From assembly GCF_006385255.1 (NCBI RefSeq), contig NZ_VFJE01000050.1, positions 186,001 through 250,000 on the forward strand: 64,000 nt of DNA, written 5' to 3'. Shown in pieces: positions 52,129-60,686 of the stretch. This DNA comes from Flavobacterium microcysteis (GTDB taxonomy: Bacteria; Bacteroidota; Bacteroidia; Flavobacteriales; Flavobacteriaceae). How positions within the stretch are numbered: position 1 is the first letter of the stretch; each line of letters opens with the position of its first letter. Below the pieces are notes generated by a model. That model had not been told where the DNA came from and made no database searches. It saw nothing but the letters and a program-made list of their open reading frames with translations. The position numbers and the translations under genes are program-made.

Positions 52129-53001
52129 TTAGCTAGTTACTGCAATCGACATTAAATATTTTTTTGGTGTGGTGCCGAATTTTTTCTTGAATGCGGCAAT
52201 AAAGTGGCTTGCTGTGCTATAGCCTATTTTAAGTCCTACTTCATTTACATTATAAGAACCGCTGTCTAATAATTTTCGGGCAAATTCCATCTTGTAGTCA
52301 AAGAGAAAACTGTAGACACTGTCGCCATAAATTTGCTTAAAGCCCATTTTTAGCTTCTTCAGATTGATTCCTACCTGATCGGCAAGTTCCTGCAATCCCG
52401 GAGGCTCAGCCATATTGGCTATTACAATATCCTTAGCCTTTCTAATTTTGAGAACGTTTTCTTCATCAACCAAAAACGGACATTGTTCTGCATTCGGGTC
52501 TTCATTCCTGTTGAAATAAAGGCTTAGCAGTTCATAGGCCTTTCCTTTAAAGTATAGATTTTTTATAGAGGGATGCAGGTTAAAGTTGAATAGCTGGTTC
52601 AGTACAATTGACATTGATGGACTGATTGGCTCGTCTTTATAGTATTTCTTGTCTTTGTTTTCTTCGCTTAAAAAAGGAATGTAATCTGCTTCGGAAGAAA
52701 ATAAACCATGGAATTTTTTAATTGAAATCAATACGGAAATAGCCCAGGAGTGAGGTGCAATTTCCAAATGCACGGGAAGTTCTTTTTGAGGGTTGTAAAG
52801 AAATAAAGAAAGGTCTTCTTTAAGATCTAAAGCATAACGTCCCTGATTAAAAATAAACTTCGCCCGGCCTTTGATACCAAAATGAAACTGTATCAGGTCA
52901 ACATTCACTTCTCGCTCAAAGTGCGAGGTTTCATCACTGTCATTTTGAATTCTGATGATAATAAAATCATCTTCAATTTTGATTTCTTCGGCTGAACTCA
53001 T
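52129..53001 (-). CDS. AraC family transcriptional regulator at the heme divergon
   Basis: A 290-residue regulator. The N-terminal ~170 residues form a cupin-like ligand domain; the C-terminal ~100 hold two helix-turn-helix units (GLQELADQVGINLKKLKMGF and NVNEVGLKIGYSTASHFIAAF, ending KKFGTTPKKY). It is transcribed away from hemA and stands 45 bases upstream of hemH. I start at 53001; a longer reading from 53079 would use up shared upstream DNA. Its place suggests control of hem genes in response to iron or heme, which is inference. Confidence 0.9.
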   Translation of the reverse strand: MSSAEEIKIEDDFIIIRIQNDSDETSHFEREVNVDLIQFHFGIKGRAKFIFNQGRYALDLKEDLSLFLYNPQKELPVHLEIAPHSWAISVLISIKKFHGLFSSEADYIPFLSEENKDKKYYKDEPISPSMSIVLNQLFNFNLHPSIKNLYFKGKAYELLSLYFNRNEDPNAEQCPFLVDEENVLKIRKAKDIVIANMAEPPGLQELADQVGINLKKLKMGFKQIYGDSVYSFLFDYKMEFARKLLDSGSYNVNEVGLKIGYSTASHFIAAFKKKFGTTPKKYLMSIAVTS

Positions 53002-53196
53002 AGCGGTATTTTTTTTCGTAAGAAATTTGAAATCGGAAAGATTTTTATTTAGAATGGTTCTAAACAAAAAAGCTGTCAAATGCTGATTTCACTGCAAATT
53101 TATAGTTTTTCTAATTTATAATCGCCAAAATTATCAAAATATCTCACAGCGATATAAATAGCACTTTCAGCGTTACTTTTATAAAACGTATAGCTA

Positions 53197-53204
53197 TAAT
53201 TTTG
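53197..53204 (+). promoter_or_regulatory. Putative -7 box for hemA operon
   Basis: TAATTTTG is an exact TAnnTTTG match, leaving a leader of about 50 bases before hemA. The leader includes the dyad TTCGAAATAAAATCCGTTCGAA (two TTCGAA copies), a possible operator for the AraC protein. Confidence 0.45.
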
Positions 53205-53262
53205 TGGTGTTCGAAATAAAATCCGTTCGAAGGTTTGTTTCGTTATACTTTAAAGTAGCACT

Positions 53263-54519
53263 ATGAACAAAAATAACTTGTCAAAGCATCATTACTTCTA
53301 TGCAGTTGGATTGAGTTACAAGAAAGCTGATGCAGAGATTAGAGGAAAATTCAGTTTAGGTAATGAGGCTAAATCCGAAGTTTTGCGTCAGGCAAAAGAA
53401 AGCGGGATTAGCAGTTTGATAGTTACTTCTACTTGCAACAGAACCGAAATCTACGGTTTTGCAGAGCACCCATTTCAACTGATTAAATTACTTTGCGATA
53501 ACAGCCAGGGAACTGTAGACGAGTTTCAAAAAGTAGGTTTTGTGTATAAAAACCAGGAAGCTATACATCACATTTTCAGAGTCGGAACCGGTTTGGATAG
53601 CCAGATTTTAGGCGACTTTGAAATCATCAGTCAGATAAAATCCAGTTTTTCAGAAGCAAAATCGCAAGGTCTTGCTAACGCTTTTATGGAACGATTGGTG
53701 AACTCAGTTATTCAAGCGAGCAAAAAAATCAAAAATGAAACCGAATTAAGTTCAGGAGCTACTTCTGTTTCTTTTGCTTCGGTACAATATATAATGAATA
53801 ATGTTCCAGATGTCAGCAATAAAAACATATTGCTTTTCGGAACAGGAAAAATAGGAAGAAATACGTGTGAAAATTTGGTAAAACATACCAAAAACGACCA
53901 TATCACGTTGATCAACCGTACAAAAGACAAAGCTGAAAAAATAGCAGGGAAATTCAATCTAATCGTAAAAGATTATGATTTGTTGCCGTTGGAAATCCCA
54001 AAAGCAGATGTATTGGTTGTAGCTACTGGAGCAAGTAATCCAACAATCGATAACGAAATCCTGACGCTAAACAAACCGCTTTTAATCCTGGATTTGTCGA
54101 TTCCAAAAAATGTTCATGACAATGTCAAGAATATTCCTGGCGTAACCGTAGTCCATCTGGATGATTTGTCGAAAATAACCGATGTTACGTTAGAAAACAG
54201 GAAAAAACATATTCCTCAGGCAGAGTTGATTATTGAAACAATGATGGAAGAATTTACGGACTGGGTCAATGACAGAAAATTTGCTCCTACGATTCATGCC
54301 TTAAAAGAAAAACTAAACTCTATTAAAGATACCGAACTGAACTTTCAGCGAAAAAAAATCAGTAATTTTGATGAAGAGCAGGCTGAAATTATCAGCAAGA
54401 GGATTATCCAGAAAATAACGACTCATTTTGCCAATCATTTGAAAGACAGTGATACCATGGTTGATGAAAGTATCGAATGGATTGAGAAAGTTTTTCAGAT
54501 TGAACCTTCCAGAAAATGA
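53263..54519 (+). CDS. hemA: Glutamyl-tRNA reductase
   Basis: A 418-residue enzyme reducing glutamyl-tRNA to glutamate-1-semialdehyde with NADPH, the first committed step of C5 heme synthesis. The catalytic cysteine is Cys58 in STCNRTEIYG. The NADPH domain has LLFGTGKIGRNTCENL near 190-205, and the C-terminus forms a dimerisation helix. hemL (the next enzyme) is not in this window. It overlaps hemC by 4 bases. Confidence 0.97.
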   Translation: MNKNNLSKHHYFYAVGLSYKKADAEIRGKFSLGNEAKSEVLRQAKESGISSLIVTSTCNRTEIYGFAEHPFQLIKLLCDNSQGTVDEFQKVGFVYKNQEAIHHIFRVGTGLDSQILGDFEIISQIKSSFSEAKSQGLANAFMERLVNSVIQASKKIKNETELSSGATSVSFASVQYIMNNVPDVSNKNILLFGTGKIGRNTCENLVKHTKNDHITLINRTKDKAEKIAGKFNLIVKDYDLLPLEIPKADVLVVATGASNPTIDNEILTLNKPLLILDLSIPKNVHDNVKNIPGVTVVHLDDLSKITDVTLENRKKHIPQAELIIETMMEEFTDWVNDRKFAPTIHALKEKLNSIKDTELNFQRKKISNFDEEQAEIISKRIIQKITTHFANHLKDSDTMVDESIEWIEKVFQIEPSRK

Positions 54520-55433
54520 ATAAAATAATCCGAATAGGAACCCGCGACAGCCAATTAGCGCTATGGCAGGCTCACACGGTAGAAAAAAAACTAAACGATT
54601 TAGGGTACCAAACAGAAATTGTTGCCGTGAAATCTACAGGCGATGTCATTCTGGACATTCCGCTTTACGAATTCGGAATTACCGGAATCTTCACAAAAAC
54701 ATTGGATATAGCCATGATTAAAGGCGAAGTTGATATTGCGGTACATTCGATGAAAGATGTCCCAACAGCACTTCCCAAAGGCATTGTCCAAACTGCAGTT
54801 TTAAAAAGAGCCAATCACGAAGATATTTTAGTACACAAAGGAAATCTGGATTTCCTGCATTCCAGCGGAACGGTAGCTACAGGAAGCTTGCGTCGTCAGG
54901 CACAATGGCTACATAGATACCCAAACCATCAAGTTGTCGATTTGCGTGGCAATGTCAATACAAGATTGCAGAAATTAAAAGATAACGATTGGAACGGTGC
55001 CGTTTTTGCCAAAGCAGGATTGGAACGAATTGAAATTTTACCAGAAAATCATACCATTCTGAATTGGATGATCCCAGCTCCGGCACAAGGTGCGATGGTA
55101 ATCGTTGCAATGGAAAACGATGATTTCTGCAAAGAAGCAACAGCAAAATTAAACCATTTCGAAAGTGAAATCTGCACGCATATTGAACGCCAATTTCTAA
55201 GAACACTTGAAGGCGGCTGTACTGCGCCTATTGGTGCTTTTGCTGAAGTATTGGGTGATAAAATTCGTTTTGAAGGTGTGCTTTTTTCAATTGACGGAAA
55301 AGAAAAACTCGAGATAGAAAAGACAGTCGAAGTGACTCATTATAAAAATTTCGGACAGGAAGCAGCATCAGAAATTCTTGCCAATGGTGGACAGAAATTG
55401 ATGGAAGCTATCAGGAGAGATTTAAAGAAATAA
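54516..55433 (+). CDS. hemC: Porphobilinogen deaminase (hydroxymethylbilane synthase)
   Basis: A 305-residue enzyme that polymerises four porphobilinogens. The N-terminus reads IRIGTRDSQLALWQAH, typical. AVHSMKDVPT near 80 carries key basic residues, and the dipyrromethane cofactor attaches to Cys235 in LEGGCTAPIGAF. Its ATG overlaps the hemA stop (ATGA), ensuring coupled translation. Confidence 0.97.
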   Translation: MNKIIRIGTRDSQLALWQAHTVEKKLNDLGYQTEIVAVKSTGDVILDIPLYEFGITGIFTKTLDIAMIKGEVDIAVHSMKDVPTALPKGIVQTAVLKRANHEDILVHKGNLDFLHSSGTVATGSLRRQAQWLHRYPNHQVVDLRGNVNTRLQKLKDNDWNGAVFAKAGLERIEILPENHTILNWMIPAPAQGAMVIVAMENDDFCKEATAKLNHFESEICTHIERQFLRTLEGGCTAPIGAFAEVLGDKIRFEGVLFSIDGKEKLEIEKTVEVTHYKNFGQEAASEILANGGQKLMEAIRRDLKK

Positions 55434-55445
55434 ATTTCAAGTGAG

Positions 55446-56120
55446 ATGTCTGAACCAATTCGAATTTTATCCACAAAAAAACTGTTGCCAAACCAGAGGC
55501 AGTTTTTACTGAATGCTGGTTTTTCAGTACTAGAAGCCAATTTTATTGAGACAGTAGGGAAGAAATTTGAGTTAGAAGATGAAGTTGGAAGCCTGATTTT
55601 TACCAGCCAGAATGCCGTGAAAAGTTTCTTGGAAAATAAGAAATCTGAAAATTTTAAAAGCAAAAAGATCTTCTGTGTTGGCACAAAAACTAAAGCCTTG
55701 TTAGAACAAAACGGCTACAAGGTTCTTGCTTCAAAAGAATATGCTTCGGAATTGGCAGAAATTATTGTAAACGATTTTCAAGGAGAAAGTTTTGTGTTTT
55801 TTTCAGGAAGCCTGAGACGCGATACCATACCGGAAGCCTTACAAAAAGCCAATATAAGCCTCAAAGAAATTGAAGTATATGAAACCATCCTGACGCCGCA
55901 AAAGGTAAATGGTACGGTGGATGGAATACTTTTTTTCAGCCCATCGGGCGTGCAAAGCTACCTGAAGGAAAATACGATAGAAAACCAGATTTGTTTCTGT
56001 ATTGGCACTACCACGGCAGAGCCTTTGGAACAAATAACAGATAAAATAATAATCGCAAAACAGCAGACCGTTGAAAATGTGATTATTCAAGCAATAAATT
56101 ATTATAGTAAAAAGCTTTAG
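55446..56120 (+). CDS. hemD: Uroporphyrinogen-III synthase
   Basis: A 224-residue protein of the HemD fold, which closes hydroxymethylbilane with inversion of ring D. Sequence conservation in HemD is low. The supporting signs are LIFTSQNAVKSFLEN near residue 55, FFSGSLRRDTIPEAL, FFSPSGVQSYL near 160, and its position between hemC and hemE. Length is slightly below the E. coli protein. Spacing to hemC is 12 bases. Confidence 0.9.
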   Translation: MSEPIRILSTKKLLPNQRQFLLNAGFSVLEANFIETVGKKFELEDEVGSLIFTSQNAVKSFLENKKSENFKSKKIFCVGTKTKALLEQNGYKVLASKEYASELAEIIVNDFQGESFVFFSGSLRRDTIPEALQKANISLKEIEVYETILTPQKVNGTVDGILFFSPSGVQSYLKENTIENQICFCIGTTTAEPLEQITDKIIIAKQQTVENVIIQAINYYSKKL

Positions 56121-56156
56121 GCAATACGCCTAAGCAAATTTAAGTCATCAATGAAA

Positions 56157-56193
56157 GCTTTAAGCCTCGAAGCTTAAAGCCAAAAGCCAAATA
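56157..56193. repeat. Hairpin and heptad spacer between hemD and hemE
   Basis: Arms GCTTTAAGC (56157-56165) and GCTTAAAGC (56172-56180) pair perfectly around CTCGAA. AAAGCC-A-AAAGCC-A units follow immediately, and hemE begins at 56197. It resembles the spacer between atpA and atpG, including the AAAGCCAAATA string. Confidence 0.75.
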
Positions 56194-56196
56194 AAA

Positions 56197-57222
56197 ATGA
56201 TAAAAAACGACCTTTTTTTAAGAGCACTCAATAAAGAAACTGTAGAACGTCCGCCAGTTTGGATGATGCGTCAAGCCGGAAGATATTTGCCGGAATTCAT
56301 CGCCCTGCGTGACAAATATGATTTCTTCACCCGTTGCCAGACTCCGGAATTGGCAGCTGAAATTACGGTACAGCCAATCAGAAGGATTGCTCCTGATGCA
56401 GCCATTTTGTTTTCGGACATTCTGGTCGTGCCACAGGCAATGGGAATTGAAGTCCTTATGAAAGAAAGTGTCGGGCCGTTTCTGCCAAATCCAATCAGAA
56501 CTATTCAGGATGTAGAAAAAGTCGTGGTTCCGGATATTCATGAAACATTAGGTTATGTGATGGATGCCATTAAGTTGACCAAAGAAATGCTGAATGATGA
56601 GGTTCCGTTAATTGGGTTTGCCGGTTCTCCATGGACTATTTTTTGCTACGCTGTAGAAGGAAAAGGTTCAAAAAGTTTTGATACAGCCAAAGGATTTTGC
56701 TTTACGCACCCTGAAGCAGCACACGTATTATTGCAAAAAATTACCGATACTACAATTGCTTACCTAAAAGAAAAAGTAAAGGCTGGCGTCAATGCGGTAC
56801 AGGTTTTTGATAGCTGGGGCGGAATGCTTTCTCCAACAGACTACCAGGAATTTTCATGGAAATACATCAACCAGATTGTTGAAGCATTAGCCCCTGAAAC
56901 ACACGTTATTGTTTTTGGAAAAGGCTGTTGGTTTGCTTTGAATGAAATGGGTAGAAGTAAGGCTTCGGCTCTAGGAGTAGACTGGACTTGTTCGCCAAGA
57001 AACGCCAGATATTTGTCGGGAGGAGAAATCACGTTGCAAGGAAATTTTGACCCGTCAAGATTGCTTTCGCCAATTCCGACAATCAAAAAAATGGTTACGG
57101 AAATGATTAACGAATTTGGTAAAGACAAATTCATTGCCAATCTAGGACATGGAATTTTACCAAACATTCCTGTTGACCATGCCAAAGCATTTGTTGACGC
57201 TGTAAAAGAATATAGATCTTAA
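56197..57222 (+). CDS. hemE: Uroporphyrinogen decarboxylase
   Basis: A 341-residue barrel enzyme decarboxylating uroporphyrinogen III to coproporphyrinogen [19 protein letters not shown] near residue 19 is the substrate-binding signature, and [14 protein letters not shown] near 70 carries the catalytic Asp. [12 protein letters not shown] near 145 also matches. It is flanked on both sides by hairpin-forming repeat spacers. Confidence 0.97.
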   Translation: MIKNDLFLRALNKETVERPPVWMMRQAGRYLPEFIALRDKYDFFTRCQTPELAAEITVQPIRRIAPDAAILFSDILVVPQAMGIEVLMKESVGPFLPNPIRTIQDVEKVVVPDIHETLGYVMDAIKLTKEMLNDEVPLIGFAGSPWTIFCYAVEGKGSKSFDTAKGFCFTHPEAAHVLLQKITDTTIAYLKEKVKAGVNAVQVFDSWGGMLSPTDYQEFSWKYINQIVEALAPETHVIVFGKGCWFALNEMGRSKASALGVDWTCSPRNARYLSGGEITLQGNFDPSRLLSPIPTIKKMVTEMINEFGKDKFIANLGHGILPNIPVDHAKAFVDAVKEYRS

Positions 57223-57234
57223 TTTAGGATTTTA

Positions 57235-57319
57235 GATTTATGATTTTAGACTGAAACCTCAAATCAAAAATCCCAAATCCCCAAATCCCCAAATCCCCAA
57301 ATCCCAAATCATAAATCAG
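57235..57319. repeat. Hairpin and AAATCCC array between hemE and the next gene
   Basis: Eight tandem 7- or 8-base units beginning AAATC occupy 57261-57319: AAATCAA, AAATCCC, three AAATCCCC, AAATCCC, AAATCAT and AAATCAG. GATTTATGATTT at 57235-57246 pairs perfectly with AAATCATAAATC at 57306-57317, so the array can form the loop of a 12-base stem. The next ATG is 13 bases away, preceded by AGAGGA. Confidence 0.85.
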
Positions 57320-57331
57320 AAATAGAGGAAA

Positions 57332-57706
57332 ATGCTAACCAAAGGATTACGTGACGAAGAGAATGAAAGGATTAACAATATCCTCAAGCAACTGATTTCA
57401 CTGACCTATATTCCGGAAAACTGGAATTTGGACGAATTGGAAAAACATCTTAATTATTTAGAACTGACCTTGAGAAACCTATTGGATTTTTCGTCAGATG
57501 AATTGATTGCCCATCTGGAAAAATTTCACTTTGATTGGGCCAATGCTGAACAGTTCGCAGATTTTATAGTATTGCTTTCTGACCGTAAAGAAGAAGAAAG
57601 AACACAATTAAAAGAAAAAGCCGTGGCTATTTACGAATACATCCAAAAAGAAAGTAAAGTATTTTCTTTTGATATTTTCAATAAAATTGCCAAAGCCAAA
57701 GCATAA
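57332..57706 (+). CDS. Unknown 124-residue helical protein in the heme operon
   Basis: I do not recognise a family. The protein is soluble, highly charged (Glu/Lys), and predicted almost all alpha-helical, with a hydrophobic pattern (LNYLELTLRNLLDF) suggestive of a helical bundle. It has no cysteine or histidine cluster for heme or metal. It lies between hemE and hemF, 5 bases ahead of the latter, with a Shine-Dalgarno-like AGAGGA that is rare in this genome. Position suggests an accessory role in coproporphyrinogen handling; nothing in the sequence shows this. Confidence 0.75.
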   Translation: MLTKGLRDEENERINNILKQLISLTYIPENWNLDELEKHLNYLELTLRNLLDFSSDELIAHLEKFHFDWANAEQFADFIVLLSDRKEEERTQLKEKAVAIYEYIQKESKVFSFDIFNKIAKAKA

Positions 57707-57711
57707 CCAAA

Positions 57712-58614
57712 ATGAAAAACAAATTTTACGCATACATACAAAATCTTCAGGATAAAATTACTGCCGAACTAGAACGAGTTGACGGACAAGCAACCTTTAG
57801 ACAGGACATTTGGGAACGTCCCGAAGGCGGCGGCGGAAGAACCCGTGTAATTGAAAACGGAGCCGTTTTTGAAAAAGGCGGCGTTAATATCTCTGCTGTT
57901 CACGGTTCATTGCCACAAGCCATGCAGGCTTATTTTAAGGTTGGTGATGTTGATTTTTTTGCTTGTGGATTGAGTCTGGTTATCCATCCTAAAAATCCAA
58001 TGGTTCCAACGGTTCATGCCAATTGGAGGTATTTTGAAATGTATGACAAAGAAGGAAATATAGTAGACCAATGGTTTGGCGGTGGACAGGATTTGACGCC
58101 TTATTATTTGTTTGAAGAAGACGCCAAACATTTTCACCAAACCTGCAAGTCTGCTTGCGACAAACATAATCCGGATTTTTATTCAAAATTTAAGAAGCAA
58201 TGCGACGCTTATTTTTGGAATGCACACAGAAATGAAGCCAGAGGTCTAGGCGGATTGTTTTTTGACTATTGCAAAGCTTCAGAAGATTTTACGTTAGACA
58301 ATTGGTATGATTTTGTAACAGAAGTAGGAAACAGCTTTTTAGAAGCCTATGTCCCAATTGTAGAAAAAAGAAAAGATTTAGAATATACATCAGAAAACAG
58401 AAACTGGCAGGAAATCCGCCGTGGACGCTATGTAGAGTTTAATCTGGTTCATGATAAAGGAACGCTTTTCGGACTAAAAACCAACGGAAGGATAGAAAGT
58501 ATACTAATGAGCCTGCCGCCACATGTGCAGTGGGTTTATGACCATCATCCGGAAGCCGGAAGTGAAGAAGAAAAATTAATCAAGATATTACAGAATCCGA
58601 TTGATTGGATTTAA
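57712..58614 (+). CDS. hemF: Oxygen-dependent coproporphyrinogen III oxidase
   Basis: A 300-residue aerobic CPO, which decarboxylates two propionates with O2. The signature WRYFEMYDKEGNIVDQWFGG (near residue 103) precedes GGGQDLTPYYLFEEDAKHF-type residues; FWNAHRNEARGLGGLFFDY near 165 and RRGRYVEFNLVHDKGTLFGL near 230 are also family hallmarks. It indicates aerobic heme synthesis; no hemN is present in the window. Confidence 0.97.
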   Translation: MKNKFYAYIQNLQDKITAELERVDGQATFRQDIWERPEGGGGRTRVIENGAVFEKGGVNISAVHGSLPQAMQAYFKVGDVDFFACGLSLVIHPKNPMVPTVHANWRYFEMYDKEGNIVDQWFGGGQDLTPYYLFEEDAKHFHQTCKSACDKHNPDFYSKFKKQCDAYFWNAHRNEARGLGGLFFDYCKASEDFTLDNWYDFVTEVGNSFLEAYVPIVEKRKDLEYTSENRNWQEIRRGRYVEFNLVHDKGTLFGLKTNGRIESILMSLPPHVQWVYDHHPEAGSEEEKLIKILQNPIDWI

Positions 58615-58623
58615 ATCAATACC

Positions 58624-58667
58624 ATTTTAGATGAAAGTCTCAACTGAAATCTAAAATCTAAAATCTA
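58624..58667. repeat. Hairpin and AAATCTA array between hemF and hemB
   Basis: Three tandem AAATCTA units (58647-58667) end 6 bases before the hemB ATG. ATTTTAGAT (58624-58632) pairs perfectly with ATCTAAAAT (58649-58657), so the spacer can fold over the ribosome entry site. Confidence 0.8.
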
Positions 58668-58673
58668 AAAATT

Positions 58674-59666
58674 ATGTTTCCACTACAAAGAAATCGCCGT
58701 TTAAGAACCAATGATTCTATCCGAAGCCTGATTCGGGAAACTCATCTGTCTCCTAACGATTTTATGTTTCCAATGTTTGTTGCAGAAGGAAAAGACTATA
58801 AGGTTGAAATTCCATCCATGCCGGGCATTTACCGTCGTTCGTTGGATTTGACAGTCAAAGAAGTAAAAGAACTTTGGGATTTGGGAATCAAGGCTGTCAA
58901 TATTTATGTAAAAGTAGACGACAAGCTAAAAGACAATACCGGAAAAGAAGCATGGAATAAAAACGGACTGATGCAGGAAACCATCCGTGCTATCAAAGAT
59001 GCCGTTCCCGGAATGATAGTTATGCCAGATGTGGCCCTTGATCCGTATTCTATTTATGGACACGACGGGATTATCGAAAAAGGACAAGTAATCAATGATG
59101 CTACTGTTGATGCGTTGACCTTAATGAGCTTGAGCCATGCAGAAGCTGGAGCTGATTTTGTAGCACCAAGCGATATGATGGATGGACGTGTTTTGGCAAT
59201 ACGCAAAGCCTTGGAAGAAAACGGACATCATAATGTTGGAATTATGAGCTATAGTGCCAAATATGCGTCCTCTTTTTACGGACCGTTTCGTGAAGCATTA
59301 GACAGCGCTCCTGTAGATAATATGGATGTTCCAAAAGACAAGAAAACGTATCAGATGGATTATGCAAACCGAATTGAAGCTATCAAAGAAGCTTTGCATG
59401 ATGTGGAAGAAGGAGCTGATATTGTAATGGTCAAGCCGGGAATTGCTTATCTTGATATTGTAAGAGAAGTAAAAAATGCGGTAAATGTTCCGGTTTCAGT
59501 ATATCAGGTTTCAGGTGAATATGCCATGGTAAAAGCTGCTGCAGAAAGAGGATGGCTGGATCATGACAAGATTATGATAGAACAGTTACATTGCATTAAA
59601 AGAGCAGGGGCAGATATTATTTCTACTTACTTTGCGAAAGAAGCAGCAATCATTTTAAATAAATAA
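58674..59666 (+). CDS. hemB: Delta-aminolevulinic acid dehydratase (porphobilinogen synthase)
   Basis: A 330-residue barrel enzyme that condenses two aminolevulinates. The Schiff-base lysines lie in MSYSAKYASSFYGPF near 195 and MVKPGIAYLDIV near 247. The metal site reads DVALDPYSIYGHDG near 120, so the cysteines of zinc-type enzymes are replaced by Asp-type residues as in magnesium-type HemB of Pseudomonas. It is encoded after hemF although it acts before hemC. Confidence 0.97.
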   Translation: MFPLQRNRRLRTNDSIRSLIRETHLSPNDFMFPMFVAEGKDYKVEIPSMPGIYRRSLDLTVKEVKELWDLGIKAVNIYVKVDDKLKDNTGKEAWNKNGLMQETIRAIKDAVPGMIVMPDVALDPYSIYGHDGIIEKGQVINDATVDALTLMSLSHAEAGADFVAPSDMMDGRVLAIRKALEENGHHNVGIMSYSAKYASSFYGPFREALDSAPVDNMDVPKDKKTYQMDYANRIEAIKEALHDVEEGADIVMVKPGIAYLDIVREVKNAVNVPVSVYQVSGEYAMVKAAAERGWLDHDKIMIEQLHCIKRAGADIISTYFAKEAAIILNK

Positions 59667-59682
59667 TTAAAATTCAACCCAC

Positions 59683-59711
59683 CCTGGCAGGGTTCGAAAC
59701 CCTGCCAGGGT
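59683..59711. repeat. GC-rich nested palindrome (dispersed-repeat-like)
   Basis: Perfect 13-base arms CCCTGGCAGGGTT and AACCCTGCCAGGG flank CGA. Each arm is also nearly a palindrome itself (CCCTG-N-CAGGG), so two small hairpins or one large one can form. GC content is far above the AT-rich surroundings. It lies between hemB and the cytochrome gene and lacks a T-run. Confidence 0.8.
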
Positions 59712-59728
59712 TAAGGTTTATTTACAAC

Positions 59729-60121
59729 ATGAAAAATCTATTTTTTATCCTTCCGGCTTTATTTCTTATTTCGTGTCAAAAAGAAACAAAAAAAGAATCG
59801 CTTTATCCAGAGAAAACGGTTTCCGCTGAAGAAAAGCAGCTGGAATTGGGGCGTGAAATTTTTGATGGAAAAGGAATGTGCTATTCCTGTCATAAGCCAG
59901 ACCAGAAAGTTATTGGTCCTAGTATTGTTGAAATCGCAAAAATCTACAAGGAAAAGAATGGTGATATCAAATTATTCCTAAAAGAAAAAAGCGAACCTAT
60001 TGTTGACCCGAGCCAGTACTCTGTCATGAAGACCAACTTTGCGATCACCAAGACATTTTCAGATGAAGAGCTGAAAGCTGTAGAAGCCTATTTTTATAGC
60101 CATTTGAAAAACGAAAAATAA
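59729..60121 (+). CDS. Lipoprotein c-type cytochrome
   Basis: A 130-residue lipoprotein (lipobox LISC, Cys16) with a single heme c site, CYSCH (Cys51, Cys54, His55). An axial methionine is likely in SVMKTNF near residue 97. It should be anchored in the envelope and carry electrons to or from a respiratory or peroxidase partner. It follows hemB by 62 bases and may be the last gene of the heme operon, fitting its need for heme. Confidence 0.9.
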   Translation: MKNLFFILPALFLISCQKETKKESLYPEKTVSAEEKQLELGREIFDGKGMCYSCHKPDQKVIGPSIVEIAKIYKEKNGDIKLFLKEKSEPIVDPSQYSVMKTNFAITKTFSDEELKAVEAYFYSHLKNEK

Positions 60122-60123
60122 AA

Positions 60124-60148
60124 AAAGCCATCTCTTGAGATGGCTTTC
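60124..60148. terminator. Terminator between convergent genes
   Basis: Arms AAAGCCATCTC and GAGATGGCTTT around TT, flanked by A-runs and T-rich sequence. Confidence 0.82.
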
Positions 60149-60169
60149 TTATTTTAGAATCGGTCACAA

Positions 60170-60619
60170 TTATGATTGTGGCTCGATAACTTTTCCTTTG
60201 ATAGTCAAAATCTTTGGAGTTTCAGTATCGTTAGTTGTTACTGTAACAGATTTAGAGAATGCACCTGGTGTAGCTGCATTGTAAGTAGCAGTGATGCTAG
60301 CAGTTTCTCCTGGTTTGATTGGAGTTTTTGTATAATTTGTTGCTGTACAGCCACAAGAAGCTTTTACATTCGTAATCAAAACAGTTTGTTTTGTAGTGTT
60401 TTTGAATGTGAAATCAAAAGAAGCTGGTTTTCCTTTTTGGATATCTCCAAAATCGTGAACATCAGATGCCCAAGTTACTAAAGATGCTTTTGCAGTTTGT
60501 TTTGCAGGAGCAAGAGCAACAGCTTGTGTTTTTGCAGGAGCAGCAGTTTGAGCAAATGAAGAAGCACTTAGTAATAAAGCTCCAGCTAAAGCAAAAAATG
60601 ATAATTTTAATGTTTTCAT
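60170..60619 (-). CDS. DUF1573 domain secreted protein
   Basis: A 149-residue protein with a Sec signal peptide (cleavage near SFA-QTA, residue 23), an alanine/threonine/lysine-rich linker and a DUF1573 immunoglobulin-like domain from about 48 to 147. Family marks are VHDFGDIQKGKPASFDFTF, KASCGCTATNYTKTPIKPGE and VTTNDTETPKILTIKG. Such proteins are abundant in Bacteroidota and are located in the periplasm or at the surface; the exact role is unknown. Codon use suggests high expression. Confidence 0.92.
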   Translation of the reverse strand: MKTLKLSFFALAGALLLSASSFAQTAAPAKTQAVALAPAKQTAKASLVTWASDVHDFGDIQKGKPASFDFTFKNTTKQTVLITNVKASCGCTATNYTKTPIKPGETASITATYNAATPGAFSKSVTVTTNDTETPKILTIKGKVIEPQS

Positions 60620-60678
60620 AAATCAGATAAATTTTAAATTAATTTAGATTTCGTGATTGGTGTTTCAAATGAACAATA

Positions 60679-60686
60679 CAAATGTA
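60679..60686 (-). promoter_or_regulatory. Putative -7 box for the DUF1573 gene
   Basis: Minus-strand TACATTTG, an exact TAnnTTTG match, leaving a leader of about 50 bases before the ATG at 60619. Confidence 0.5.
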
